A stretch of 9,473 bases of DNA from Halobacteria archaeon (GCA_013041945.1 JABDRC010000269.1:1-9473); one strand, 5' to 3'. Shown: positions 1 through 7,127, counted from the first letter of the stretch. Made by a program: numbers and translations. Notes: a model not told the origin generated them from the letters alone.

Positions 1-692
1 GCTATGGCGCCGGTCCGGTGCTGCTGGCCGCGCTTCAGCCCGACATCCGCGATAAGGTGAGCTTCGTCCTGACGGTGGGTGGATATTATTCGATGGAGAA
101 TAATGTCACCTACCTCACCACCGGTTATTACCGTGTCGATCAGCCCGCCGGCGCGACGGCACTGGCAACGCGCCGCCTGTCGCCCCACCCGTACAGCGTG
201 GCGGCCTTCATCCGCTCGAATCTTGACTTGCTGGAACGTTCGGTGGACCGCGGGTTCTTCCGGCGATACGCGGAGCATGTCACTGGTGACCATATTGACG
301 AGGACGAACCGGTGCCCGCCCGGCTCGCACCCGATGCGCAGGCCTTCCATGACCTGCTCACCAATCATCGCCCTGCCCGGGTTCCCGTCCTGCTGAAGAG
401 CCTTTCGGTACGCATGCGCACTGAACTGGAGGGCATCAATCCCGCGGCCCGGGATCTTTCGCGGTTACGGGCCGACGTCATCCTGCTGCACGGGCGCAGT
501 GACAACCTGATCCCCTACACCGAGAGTATCGCACTGGCGGATGCACTCCCGGCGAGTCAGGCCCGGCTGTTTCTCATCGACGGTCTCGCCCACGTGAATC
601 TCAGGCCGAAGGCGCATGATATCCCGCAACTGCTGGGTGCCATGGAGGCGCTGCTGGCGGTGCGCAGGCCGCCGCAAGGTCAGGACCACTGA
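1..692 (+). CDS. Alpha/beta-hydrolase family protein, 3' part only
   Basis: The reading frame is open from the left edge (first full codon at base 3) to the TGA at 690-692, giving about 229 residues; the true start lies outside the window. The first residues read Y-G-A-G-P, and the two bases before them end a codon in GC. This fits a nucleophile elbow of the type S-Y-G-A-G, with the catalytic serine codon straddling the edge. A late hydrophobic strand ends in the motif H-G-R-S-D-N-L-I-P (Asp codon 501-503). It is followed 30 codons later by G-L-A-H-V-N (His codon 591-593). These are the usual places for the acid and histidine of the triad. A variable helical cap region lies between the elbow and the Asp. 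No signal peptide can be judged. The gene converges on the minus-strand operon, and nothing ties its function to it. The substrate is unknown. Confidence 0.75.
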   Translation, partial: YGAGPVLLAALQPDIRDKVSFVLTVGGYYSMENNVTYLTTGYYRVDQPAGATALATRRLSPHPYSVAAFIRSNLDLLERSVDRGFFRRYAEHVTGDHIDEDEPVPARLAPDAQAFHDLLTNHRPARVPVLLKSLSVRMRTELEGINPAARDLSRLRADVILLHGRSDNLIPYTESIALADALPASQARLFLIDGLAHVNLRPKAHDIPQLLGAMEALLAVRRPPQGQDH

Positions 693-739
693 TAGATTGT
701 AGATACGGCGCTGGTAATCAGGTCCTGCACTTGATCACC

Positions 740-767
740 GGGTCGGCGATTCGACCCCGTCGCGGGG
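740..767. terminator. Candidate bidirectional terminator hairpins between convergent genes
   Basis: Two overlapping inverted repeats sit in the 121-nt gap between convergent genes. GGGTCG (740-745) pairs with CGACCC (752-757) around a 6-nt loop. CCCCG (755-759) pairs with CGGGG (763-767) around a TCG loop. They share bases, so only one can form at a time. No clear T-run follows on either strand, so this is not a textbook Rho-independent terminator. The position between two gene ends is the main support. Confidence 0.35.
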
Positions 768-813
768 AGCGATTACAAATGTGGTCCTGTCATACACGCC
801 TGGCTCAATCGGC

Positions 814-1650
814 TTAACAGCCTTTACCAATCCTCAGGCCCTTGCGTTTGCTGCCAACACCCGGCCCGGCAGGCTTTCCGGTATCGAGTCCAAGCCCCAG
901 ACCTAACGGGTCCTGTGACCCGGTCTCGGCCCCGGTATCGAGCCCAAGTCCCAGACCGAGGCCTAACGGGTCCTGTGACCCGGTTCCGGCATCGACCCCA
1001 AGCCCCAGGCCAAGGCCTAACGGGTCTTCTACCGGCTGGTCTTCCTCGACCGGTGTCAGCGGCGGGGTAAACCCGGTACCGGCGGGTTGTTTGACCACCA
1101 GCCCCGCCTCTGCCACATACTCACCCTCGAGGAAACACCTGACCGCGTCGTACTTTGCCTGTTGCCGTGCATCATGTTCGGCAATACCCGCCGCAACGGG
1201 GTCGGTCATGTACGCCGCCCAGTGATTGTATCCACCGATGAGTGAATAGGCAGGTATACCGGACAGGCGAAGGATGGTCGCAGCCTGGGCGGCATTTGTC
1301 GTGCTGTTGGAATACACGATTACTACCCGGTCCTCGGGCAACCCGGCCAGCACATCGTGGGTGACCAGCTCACTCAGCGGCATATGGACTGCGGTATCGA
1401 TATGACGCTCTGCAAACTGCTCTGCAGGACGAAGATCGATCAGCATGTAATCGTCGCGCGCCTTGATAATCCGGTCGGAAAGTTCTTCCACCGTGACATG
1501 ATCCTCGCCCCTGATGATTTGCTGGGCCAGCATACTGATATCCGTTTCGCTCACATGGAGCTCCGCGGGGTTGAACCTGACAAACAGCAAGGATGCGATC
1601 ACCAGCGAGACCGCGACGAGGATAAAGGCCAGTAAGATTGATTTGTTCAT
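814..1650 (-). CDS. Membrane-anchored rhodanese-like protein, no catalytic Cys, Gly-Leu repeat tail
   Basis: 278 residues. A hydrophobic helix at residues 5-24 after a short N-terminus with Lys3 looks like an uncleaved signal anchor, which would place the rest in the periplasm. Residues about 52-150 form a rhodanese-like domain: it has the strand I-D-L-R-P (71-75), the H-I-D-T-A-V-H-M-P stretch and the closing G-G-Y-N-H-W. The active-site loop reads Y-S-N-S-T-T-N, so Ser114 (TCC at 1311-1309) stands where active rhodaneses have Cys. The protein has only two cysteines, Cys172 and Cys278, the latter being the very last residue. Residues 209-258 hold three D-P-L-G-L-G-L-G-L-type repeats joined by Gly/Thr/Asp linkers, followed by a basic tail. 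It is the last gene of the operon, starting 8 nt after the NrfD-type gene with only a weak GAG upstream. A structural or sulfur-carrier role is inference; ordinary sulfurtransferase activity at the usual site is unlikely. Confidence 0.85.
   Translation of the reverse strand: MNKSILLAFILVAVSLVIASLLFVRFNPAELHVSETDISMLAQQIIRGEDHVTVEELSDRIIKARDDYMLIDLRPAEQFAERHIDTAVHMPLSELVTHDVLAGLPEDRVVIVYSNSTTNAAQAATILRLSGIPAYSLIGGYNHWAAYMTDPVAAGIAEHDARQQAKYDAVRCFLEGEYVAEAGLVVKQPAGTGFTPPLTPVEEDQPVEDPLGLGLGLGVDAGTGSQDPLGLGLGLGLDTGAETGSQDPLGLGLGLDTGKPAGPGVGSKRKGLRIGKGC
877..1026 (-). repeat. Tandem coding repeat encoding DPLGLGLGL units
   Basis: Three in-frame tandem units within the rhodanese-like gene. Unit 1 is 1026-973 (54 nt, 18 codons), unit 2 is 972-913 (60 nt, 20 codons), and unit 3 starts at 912 and is recognisable to about 877. 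Each opens with codons for D-P-L-G-L-G-L-G-L. The conserved plus-strand core CCTAACGGGTC begins at 902, 962 and 1016. The 6-nt length difference equals two codons. This fits expansion and contraction by slippage or recombination. Confidence 0.85.
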
Positions 1651-1658
1651 GGTAACAG

Positions 1659-2651
1659 TTATCTCAACAAGTCCAGGAGCACAGGGTCAAATGATTGCGT
1701 ATACCGTGTCCAGGTGGAGACCTGACCGGCTTCTACAGTCACCAGTCTAAGCATGTAGCCGCCATATAACACCAGCACCGGGCTCAGGAATGCCCAGGTG
1801 CGTCGACCTGATATCTCCCGGTAATTCAGCACCACCGGGATCAGCAGGCCGATGAAGACGAAGTACAGCCAGAACCGGGTGGTAAATTCACCGCCCATTA
1901 CATTTTTCAGTGCATCGAGCTGTACCCCTGTCCCGGTTGCCAGATTAACCAGCAACAGGGCAATCAGGGCAAGCTCCAGTGAAATCAGCCCGATATCGTA
2001 TTTCGTGAACATCATCCGTTCCGCCTGGCTACGGGTACCGAGCACCACCAGTGCTGCGGCCGACGAAAGGCCCGAGATCAGGAACAGCGGCGCGAGGAAG
2101 CCCGTATTCCAGAAGGGTCTGGCGCTAAAGGCGCTTAACAGGATACCGGTATAGAAACCCAGGAATACACCCAGCACCAGGCTCCATGTAGCAACCTGCT
2201 GCCGGTGGTAACAGGCAAAAGCGGTGATCCACCGCCCGGCGGAAAAACGCTCGATAACACCCCCTATGCGCGGATAGGCATCCCGGATACTGCACAGGAC
2301 GAGCAGGATGCTGACCGGGTAAACCAGCAGCAGAATCCACGAACCCCAGGACATCGGCGATGAAATCTGAAACGTCGTGTAGAAGCGGTAGACGTAGAGC
2401 TTGTGTTCCAGATCCAGAAACAGTGCACCCATGCCAACGGTCAGCAGCACCGGTGCCCAGATCGCCATTTTCTTTGCCGCCCAGGGCGCCTGGTCTTCTT
2501 TCCTCAGCAGGATGATCAGCGCGGCAAAACACATGATGCCGGCCGTCAGTCCGCCCAGGAAGAGATACATGGGCACCTCCCAGCTCCAGATGCCCAGTGA
2601 CGGGTCAATCTTCGGATTGCTGCGTGCTGTGACGAGGACCTCTTCGATCAT
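1659..2651 (-). CDS. PsrC/NrfD-type membrane subunit of a molybdoenzyme complex
   Basis: 330 residues, integral inner-membrane protein of the NrfD/PsrC family. This subunit exchanges electrons between the quinone pool and the iron-sulfur subunit. I count eight hydrophobic segments, at about 26-49, 62-81, 102-122, 153-175, 185-205, 219-240, 259-277 and 286-305, matching the eight helices known for PsrC. The family signature near the first helix is present as W-S-W-E-V-P-M-Y-L-F-L-G-G-L-T-A-G (22-38). The fourth helix carries the typical G-F-Y-T-G-I-L-L-S. No haem-binding CxxCH is present. It starts 30 nt after the ferredoxin gene; the upstream AGGTTAACCGGAAC is only a fair ribosome site. Its place after the molybdopterin and ferredoxin genes fits an ABC complex. 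Whether it reduces or oxidises quinone in vivo is not visible. Confidence 0.92.
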   Translation of the reverse strand: MIEEVLVTARSNPKIDPSLGIWSWEVPMYLFLGGLTAGIMCFAALIILLRKEDQAPWAAKKMAIWAPVLLTVGMGALFLDLEHKLYVYRFYTTFQISSPMSWGSWILLLVYPVSILLVLCSIRDAYPRIGGVIERFSAGRWITAFACYHRQQVATWSLVLGVFLGFYTGILLSAFSARPFWNTGFLAPLFLISGLSSAAALVVLGTRSQAERMMFTKYDIGLISLELALIALLLVNLATGTGVQLDALKNVMGGEFTTRFWLYFVFIGLLIPVVLNYREISGRRTWAFLSPVLVLYGGYMLRLVTVEAGQVSTWTRYTQSFDPVLLDLLR

Positions 2652-2681
2652 GTTCCGGTTAACCTGTTTGCAAGCTATGGA

Positions 2682-3224
2682 TTATATAAGGTAATACACA
2701 TTGGGCTGATTACCCGTCTCTGATAGCAGTACTTTATAAGTGCGACTCTTCAGCAGGCGGCTCACATGACTGCCGGGATCGTCGAGCACACCGAAATGCA
2801 TGCAGCGCGTGGGACAGCTTGATACGCAGGCCGGGTCAAGCCCCTGCTCCACCCGGTGATGACAGAAGGTACACTTGTCGATGTACCCGTCCGGATGCAT
2901 GATCAGCCGCGCATCATAGGGGCAGGCCGCAATACAGGCCTTGCAACCGGTGCACTTTGCCGCATCGACCAGCACGATGTTGCTGTCACGCCAGTAATGA
3001 CTGGCACCGGTCGGACAGGTATACACACAGGTGGCGTGCGAACAGTGATTACAGCGCTCCGAGCGGAACTCGGTGGTCAGATCCGGATAGGTGCCGCGCG
3101 TGGCCTCGACCACCCAGTCCCGGTTCAGGCCGGCCGGTACCTTGTTTTCCGTTTTGCACGCGACCACGCAGTCACCGCAGCCGATGCAGGTTTTCGTATC
3201 GATGACCATTGCGTAGCGTGCCAT
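2682..3224 (-). CDS. PsrB/PhsB-like ferredoxin subunit with four [4Fe-4S] sites
   Basis: 180 residues, the electron-transfer subunit linking the molybdopterin protein to the membrane subunit. All sixteen cluster cysteines are present in the order expected for DmsB/PsrB-type proteins: Cys13/16/19/23, Cys58/61/66/70, Cys91/94/97/101 and Cys118/121/133/137. The frame is open to an ATG at 3302. I prefer the ATG at 3224 because the family begins just before the first cluster (M-A-R-Y-A-M-V-I-D), because AGGGAACAGGA lies just upstream, and because the longer form would overlap the end of the previous gene. The preferred start leaves a 16-nt gap. There is no signal peptide, as expected for a subunit carried through the Tat system bound to its partner. 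Reaction specificity cannot be judged from this subunit. Confidence 0.93.
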   Translation of the reverse strand: MARYAMVIDTKTCIGCGDCVVACKTENKVPAGLNRDWVVEATRGTYPDLTTEFRSERCNHCSHATCVYTCPTGASHYWRDSNIVLVDAAKCTGCKACIAACPYDARLIMHPDGYIDKCTFCHHRVEQGLDPACVSSCPTRCMHFGVLDDPGSHVSRLLKSRTYKVLLSETGNQPNVYYLI

Positions 3225-3240
3225 GTCCTGTTCCCTGTTT

Positions 3241-5427
3241 TCAGGCCTTGACGAAGGTAACGAAATTGGCACGCATGCCCGTGCCACCCATGATCGGATC
3301 AACCTTCACACTGGTCATGAGGCCGGCATCGTCCGCACCCACCCCCGTCGCCAGCCGCAGGCCTTTGGCGGTATGGCCGAAACCGTGGATCATGAACACG
3401 GCGTTCGGCCCGGTGCGCTCGGTCACCCTGACGCGTACCCGGTTGCTGACGACGCCATCCTGGTTTTTCAGCTGTACATAGTCGCCGTTCTTCAGCTGCC
3501 ACTGACGGGCCACCCGCGGATTGATCCAGACCGCATTCTCCGGCATCAACTCGAACAGCAGCGGATTGTTGGTGGTGCGCCCGAAGGTATGCGCAGGCCC
3601 GCGGCCATAGTTCAGCCGGTAGTAACCCTCCGGGCGTTTGTCCGGGGCCGTGTAGCGGGGCAGCGGGTCGTGGCCATACTCGGCCAGGGTTTCTGAATAC
3701 AGCTCAATCTTGCCACTCGGCGTTTCAAAGCGGATGTCCTGGCCAGTCGAGAAATACATCGGTGTCTTGCGAGGGAAGCGCTTGACCCCGATCTTCTGCA
3801 TTTCCTCGAGCGAACTTCCCACCTGTCTGAGTTGCCAGTCCAGGGTGTCTGCATAGTCATGCCAGGGAAAATACTTCTCGAGTTGCAGTCGTCCGGCCAG
3901 TTGTTTGGCCATCCACCAGGCAGGTTTCGTTTCATGGCGTGGCTTGAATGCCGGCATGCGCAGCGCAAGTGACGGTACCCGTTCGGGCGAATTGCGCAGA
4001 CCGTCATAGCGTTCCAGGTAGGTACACTCCGGCAGCACCACGTCGGCATAGCCGGTGATTTCCGCCGGCATGGTATCGATGACCACCAGCAGATCGAGGC
4101 TGTCCGCGGCCGTCTCAAGGGTTGGCTTGATCGCAGGTATCGTATGCGGCAGGTTGGTGCCGTAGACAAACAGACCCTTGAAATGCGCCTCGGGTCCGGC
4201 GCAGGCCTCGACAATCTTCTGGCTGACCCCGGTCGGCGACAGCGGAAACTCCGGCTGCACGATCTGCTTCCAGTCGGTTGCAGGCCTGGGTGGTTTGGGT
4301 ACAGGGAAGGCAGGAAGATCGACCTTCTCCTGACTGTAGAACCCCCCCTTGCGTCCCCAGGAACCGAGCAGCGCGTTCAGTATGGCAATTGCCCGCTCGC
4401 GCTGCGTGTCATCGCCGTACCAGGTCACGTGCCGGCCCGGGTGCACCAGGGTCGCCGGTGCGCTGGCGGCCATGGCGTGGGCCGTGTCACGGATCAGTTT
4501 CGGCGCCAGGCCGGTCTCCAGGTAGGCCCATTCGGGATTGAAGGGCTGCACATGCCGGGTGAGCTGCTCGAGTCCGACCGTGTAACGCTCGACATAGTCC
4601 CGGTCATACAGGCCCTCGTTGATCAACACATTCATCCACGCCAGCAGCAACGCCATATCGGTCCCGGGCTTGATGGGCAGCCAGTATTTCGACTTGCCGG
4701 CTGCCACCGAGAACCGTGGATCCACGGTGATCAGGGTGGCATCCTTGTTGATGGCCTCGGCCAGCGTCTGGACCTGGCCATTGTGGAGATTCTCGCCGAT
4801 ATGCGAACCGATCAGCACCACGCAGCGGGAGTGTTCCATGTCGGTCCTGTCAGGCGAACCGACACCCTCCCCGTAGGTCAGTGCAAAGGCGACTTCGCGC
4901 GGGCCGCGACACTGGGCAAATGAGGGATGGGCATAGGCATGCGACCCAAACGCCTTTAACAGCCGTTCAAAATGCTTGCCGCCTGATCCGTGCGACAACA
5001 GCGCCAGGCGGTCATTGCCGTGTTGTTGGGCAATCGACTGCATCCTGCCGGCGATGAAATCGAAGGCTTCTTCCCAGGAGACCGGCTTGAAGGTCTGCCT
5101 GCCGCCCTCGGACACCCGCAGCAAAGGCTGCTTCAGGCGATCCCGGTCCGTGTAGGCGCCGATCCCGCCGGTTCCACGGGTGCACAGGCGGCCCGTACTG
5201 TGCGGATCATCCGGATTACCGACCACCTTCCAGGGCTGGCCATCTTCGGCATAGACCGTACCGGCGCATTTCCAGAAGCAGATATCGCAGACGGTCGGTG
5301 TTGCCGTCACCTGACCGGTCCCCGGCAGGCGTTGCGATGCACAACCCGACAGCAGCGCGGGTGTCAGGAAGCCACCGGCCGTGAGCAGGCCGGAGAGTTT
5401 GATGAACTCACGACGGTTCAGTCGCAT
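3241..5427 (-). CDS. PsrA/PhsA-like Tat-exported molybdopterin oxidoreductase with lipobox
   Basis: 728 residues, a Mo-bisPGD catalytic subunit of the DMSO-reductase superfamily. The N-terminus has a twin-arginine motif N-R-R-E-F-I-K (4-10), a hydrophobic stretch, and then L-L-S-G-C (25-29), a lipobox-like site with Cys29 as candidate lipidated residue. An N-terminal [4Fe-4S] site is formed by Cys47, Cys50, Cys54 and Cys82. Cys173, in S-F-A-Q-C-R-G-P-R-E, sits where the molybdenum ligand falls in the Psr/Phs branch. The C-terminal dinucleotide-binding domain has T-N-N-P-L-L near residue 620 and the usual G-D-Y-V-x-L and H-G-F-G motifs. The length fits PsrA or PhsA better than the larger TtrA or ArrA. 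Genes for matching B and C subunits follow at once. It starts 114 nt after the triple-rhodanese gene; GGGGTG lies 7 nt before the ATG. Polysulfide, thiosulfate or another sulfur substrate is likely by context, but the family also includes arsenate and tetrathionate enzymes. Confidence 0.93.
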   Translation of the reverse strand: MRLNRREFIKLSGLLTAGGFLTPALLSGCASQRLPGTGQVTATPTVCDICFWKCAGTVYAEDGQPWKVVGNPDDPHSTGRLCTRGTGGIGAYTDRDRLKQPLLRVSEGGRQTFKPVSWEEAFDFIAGRMQSIAQQHGNDRLALLSHGSGGKHFERLLKAFGSHAYAHPSFAQCRGPREVAFALTYGEGVGSPDRTDMEHSRCVVLIGSHIGENLHNGQVQTLAEAINKDATLITVDPRFSVAAGKSKYWLPIKPGTDMALLLAWMNVLINEGLYDRDYVERYTVGLEQLTRHVQPFNPEWAYLETGLAPKLIRDTAHAMAASAPATLVHPGRHVTWYGDDTQRERAIAILNALLGSWGRKGGFYSQEKVDLPAFPVPKPPRPATDWKQIVQPEFPLSPTGVSQKIVEACAGPEAHFKGLFVYGTNLPHTIPAIKPTLETAADSLDLLVVIDTMPAEITGYADVVLPECTYLERYDGLRNSPERVPSLALRMPAFKPRHETKPAWWMAKQLAGRLQLEKYFPWHDYADTLDWQLRQVGSSLEEMQKIGVKRFPRKTPMYFSTGQDIRFETPSGKIELYSETLAEYGHDPLPRYTAPDKRPEGYYRLNYGRGPAHTFGRTTNNPLLFELMPENAVWINPRVARQWQLKNGDYVQLKNQDGVVSNRVRVRVTERTGPNAVFMIHGFGHTAKGLRLATGVGADDAGLMTSVKVDPIMGGTGMRANFVTFVKA

Positions 5428-5541
5428 GTCATGACACCCCGGGGCGGCTTCCTGTTTACCCTAAGGGTCTGGAAGGCGAATTGACCCGCAATGCACATGG
5501 CGAGCGATGCAGCAAGGACAGACCATGGCGCACACGCTGTT

Positions 5542-6837
5542 TTACAGTTTATAGTCACCTGCCTTGTCGAACGTGATGGTCTCGTTCAGGAAGCGCGTCT
5601 TGTAGCCCTGCTCCTTGAGTTTTTCATAGGCCATCTCCGCACGTATCCCGTTTTCGCAGTAGGTCACGATCTCCTTGTCTTTGGGTAGTTTGGCCAGGCT
5701 TGCCTCGAGATTGTCGAGCGGGATATGGGTGGCACCCTTGAGCATGCCCTGCTTGGCGATCTCTGCATCTGACCGGACATCGACGAAAAAGACGCCTTCG
5801 CGTGCCTTCTCGAGCGCGGCGAATTCCTTGGGCGGTATCGCCCCCTTGACCAGCTTCTTGCTGTAACGTATTTCACTGGCTGCAGGGCCACTGGCGACCG
5901 GTCGGCCCTGCTCTGTCCATGCATTGAATCCACCCGGCAGGATAGAGGCATTTTTATAGCCCCAGTCGCGTAACTGTTTGTAGGCCAGCAGTGCCTCCCG
6001 GTCCGTGTGTTTGTTTGCATAGACGATAATCGGGGCACGCATGTCGGTCACACCCGGAAGCTCGGCGATTGTCTGCTTCTTGATGAACTGTTGGGTCATG
6101 GCCTCCAGCTGTGTGGCCGGCATGGCGACAGCCGACTGAATATGCTGTCTGGAGCTCTCGACAGTATTACGCGCATCGATGATGACGTGATGTTCATCGA
6201 GATTTTTCGCCAGCCAGCCCGGACTGCTGTGTACGGCGAGCTTGGCCTTTTTCCAGCCGGGGATGCCCGCCTGGAAACCCTTGATGTTGGTATAGCCCGC
6301 CGCCGTCGCAGCCTTGACGGCCTTGCCGGTAAACGGACAGGTCGGCCCACCGCAGTAAAACACCAGCAGTGTGCCCTTGTCGTCGGGCAGTGCCTTCAGG
6401 AAGGCCTCCTTGTCATCGGGGAATGTCGAGACGGCAGACGGTATATGACCCGCGGGAAACTTCTTGGCCGGCCTGGCATCACCCAGCAGGTATTCGCCCC
6501 GCTTGCCCTGCAGGATCGCGATCATCTCCTTGATGTCAATTTCAACACCGGGCGGCAGACCGAAGACCACCTTGGTGATCTTGCTGGCCGGCTTGCCCGG
6601 CTCGAACTCGACCTTGAGCAGATCCGGCGGGCCAAGTTCCTTGATGCCCGCGGCATTCTCGAACACGGTGTTCTTGTCGAAGCGGACCACCACCGGTTCC
6701 TTGCCCTTGATCGACAGTTGAATGGTGCTCGCTTTGTTGGAAATGTACTTGATGCGACCCTTGGCCGTCTCGGCAGCCGCAAGGTTTGGAAGTGCAAGCA
6801 GACCCGCCAGAATAAATGCAGTTGTTTTAATCATCAT
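5542..6837 (-). CDS. Secreted triple-rhodanese-domain protein with a catalytically dead middle domain
   Basis: 431 residues. A Sec signal peptide (about 1-22, cleavage likely after L-A-A-A) points to the periplasm. Residues about 25-95 are a small beta-rich N-terminal domain I cannot name firmly. Three rhodanese domains follow. Domain 1 (about 98-205) has L-G-D-A-R and Y-C-G-G-P-T-C, with Cys162 as candidate catalytic residue and Cys167 close by. Domain 2 (about 206-316) has I-I-D-A-R but V-Y-A-N-K-H-T-D, with Ala274 where the Cys should be. Domain 3 (about 330-425) has F-V-D-V-R and T-Y-C-E-N-G-I-R, with Cys394. These are the only three cysteines. Two adjacent ATGs begin the frame (6837 and 6834); AAGGAGT at 6851-6845 lies 7 nt before the first. 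As first gene of the psr-like operon it could carry sulfur to or from the Mo enzyme, as Sud does in Wolinella; that is inference. Confidence 0.9.
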   Translation of the reverse strand: MMIKTTAFILAGLLALPNLAAAETAKGRIKYISNKASTIQLSIKGKEPVVVRFDKNTVFENAAGIKELGPPDLLKVEFEPGKPASKITKVVFGLPPGVEIDIKEMIAILQGKRGEYLLGDARPAKKFPAGHIPSAVSTFPDDKEAFLKALPDDKGTLLVFYCGGPTCPFTGKAVKAATAAGYTNIKGFQAGIPGWKKAKLAVHSSPGWLAKNLDEHHVIIDARNTVESSRQHIQSAVAMPATQLEAMTQQFIKKQTIAELPGVTDMRAPIIVYANKHTDREALLAYKQLRDWGYKNASILPGGFNAWTEQGRPVASGPAASEIRYSKKLVKGAIPPKEFAALEKAREGVFFVDVRSDAEIAKQGMLKGATHIPLDNLEASLAKLPKDKEIVTYCENGIRAEMAYEKLKEQGYKTRFLNETITFDKAGDYKL

Positions 6838-6936
6838 CTCTAATACTCCTTAAAGATCGCCTTGAGCGATGCCCCCGACAGAACACAATCCAGACATAAT
6901 CAACTGCCAAAGATAAAGGAAAGTGCAAACCGGAAT

Positions 6937-6952
6937 ATTGACTTGTATCAAT
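6937..6952. promoter_or_regulatory. FNR/ANR/DNR-type binding site
   Basis: The sequence ATTGAC-TTGT-ATCAAT is a palindrome matching the FNR-family consensus TTGAT-N4-ATCAA at nine of ten positions. Read on the minus strand it is TTGAT-ACAA-GTCAA. Its centre is at 6944.5, 107 nt before the rhodanese start codon and about 197 nt before the cytochrome start. On the minus strand TATCTT at 6915-6910 falls exactly where a -10 hexamer should be if the box is centred at -41.5, the class II activation geometry, with transcription starting near 6903. Oxygen-responsive FNR/ANR and nitric-oxide-responsive DNR share this motif, so the signal cannot be told from the site. Confidence 0.65.
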
Positions 6953-7127
6953 CATATAGGGCATGCATGTGTTGTCATCAAAGTGTCATATAAATTCGCA
7001 CTGCCGCATGTCTCGTATGCCGTTGTTTTTACTGTTCAGGGTGGCACCGGCAATGCCCTGCAGTCGGCGGGCTTGCGCAACTGTCGCTGTATACCGGCCC
7101 CTGCCGCCCACAGGTCGTCGGCTGACC

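Noticed and set aside
740..757. tRNA T-arm look-alike (GGGTC...GACCC with TTCGAC)
   Set aside because: The loop has the wrong length and sequence for a T-loop, and no acceptor stem or anticodon arm is found around it. It is better explained as a hairpin between convergent genes.
877..1026. Regularly spaced repeats as a CRISPR array
   Set aside because: The units are directly tandem, in frame within a gene and encode a conserved peptide; there are no unique spacers.
4144..4923. 259-residue plus-strand frame opposite the molybdopterin gene
   Set aside because: It is an antisense shadow of a gene with clear cofactor ligands; the product shows no motif.
5461..5526. Cysteine-rich 21-codon minus-strand frame beginning M-V-C-P-C-C in the operon gap
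   Set aside because: No ribosome site lies before its ATG at 5526, it is very short, and nothing else supports it.
6007..6843. 278-residue plus-strand frame opposite the triple-rhodanese gene
   Set aside because: It mirrors a well-supported gene with signal peptide and rhodanese motifs. Its own translation is low-complexity and Arg/Leu/Gly-rich with no recognisable domain.
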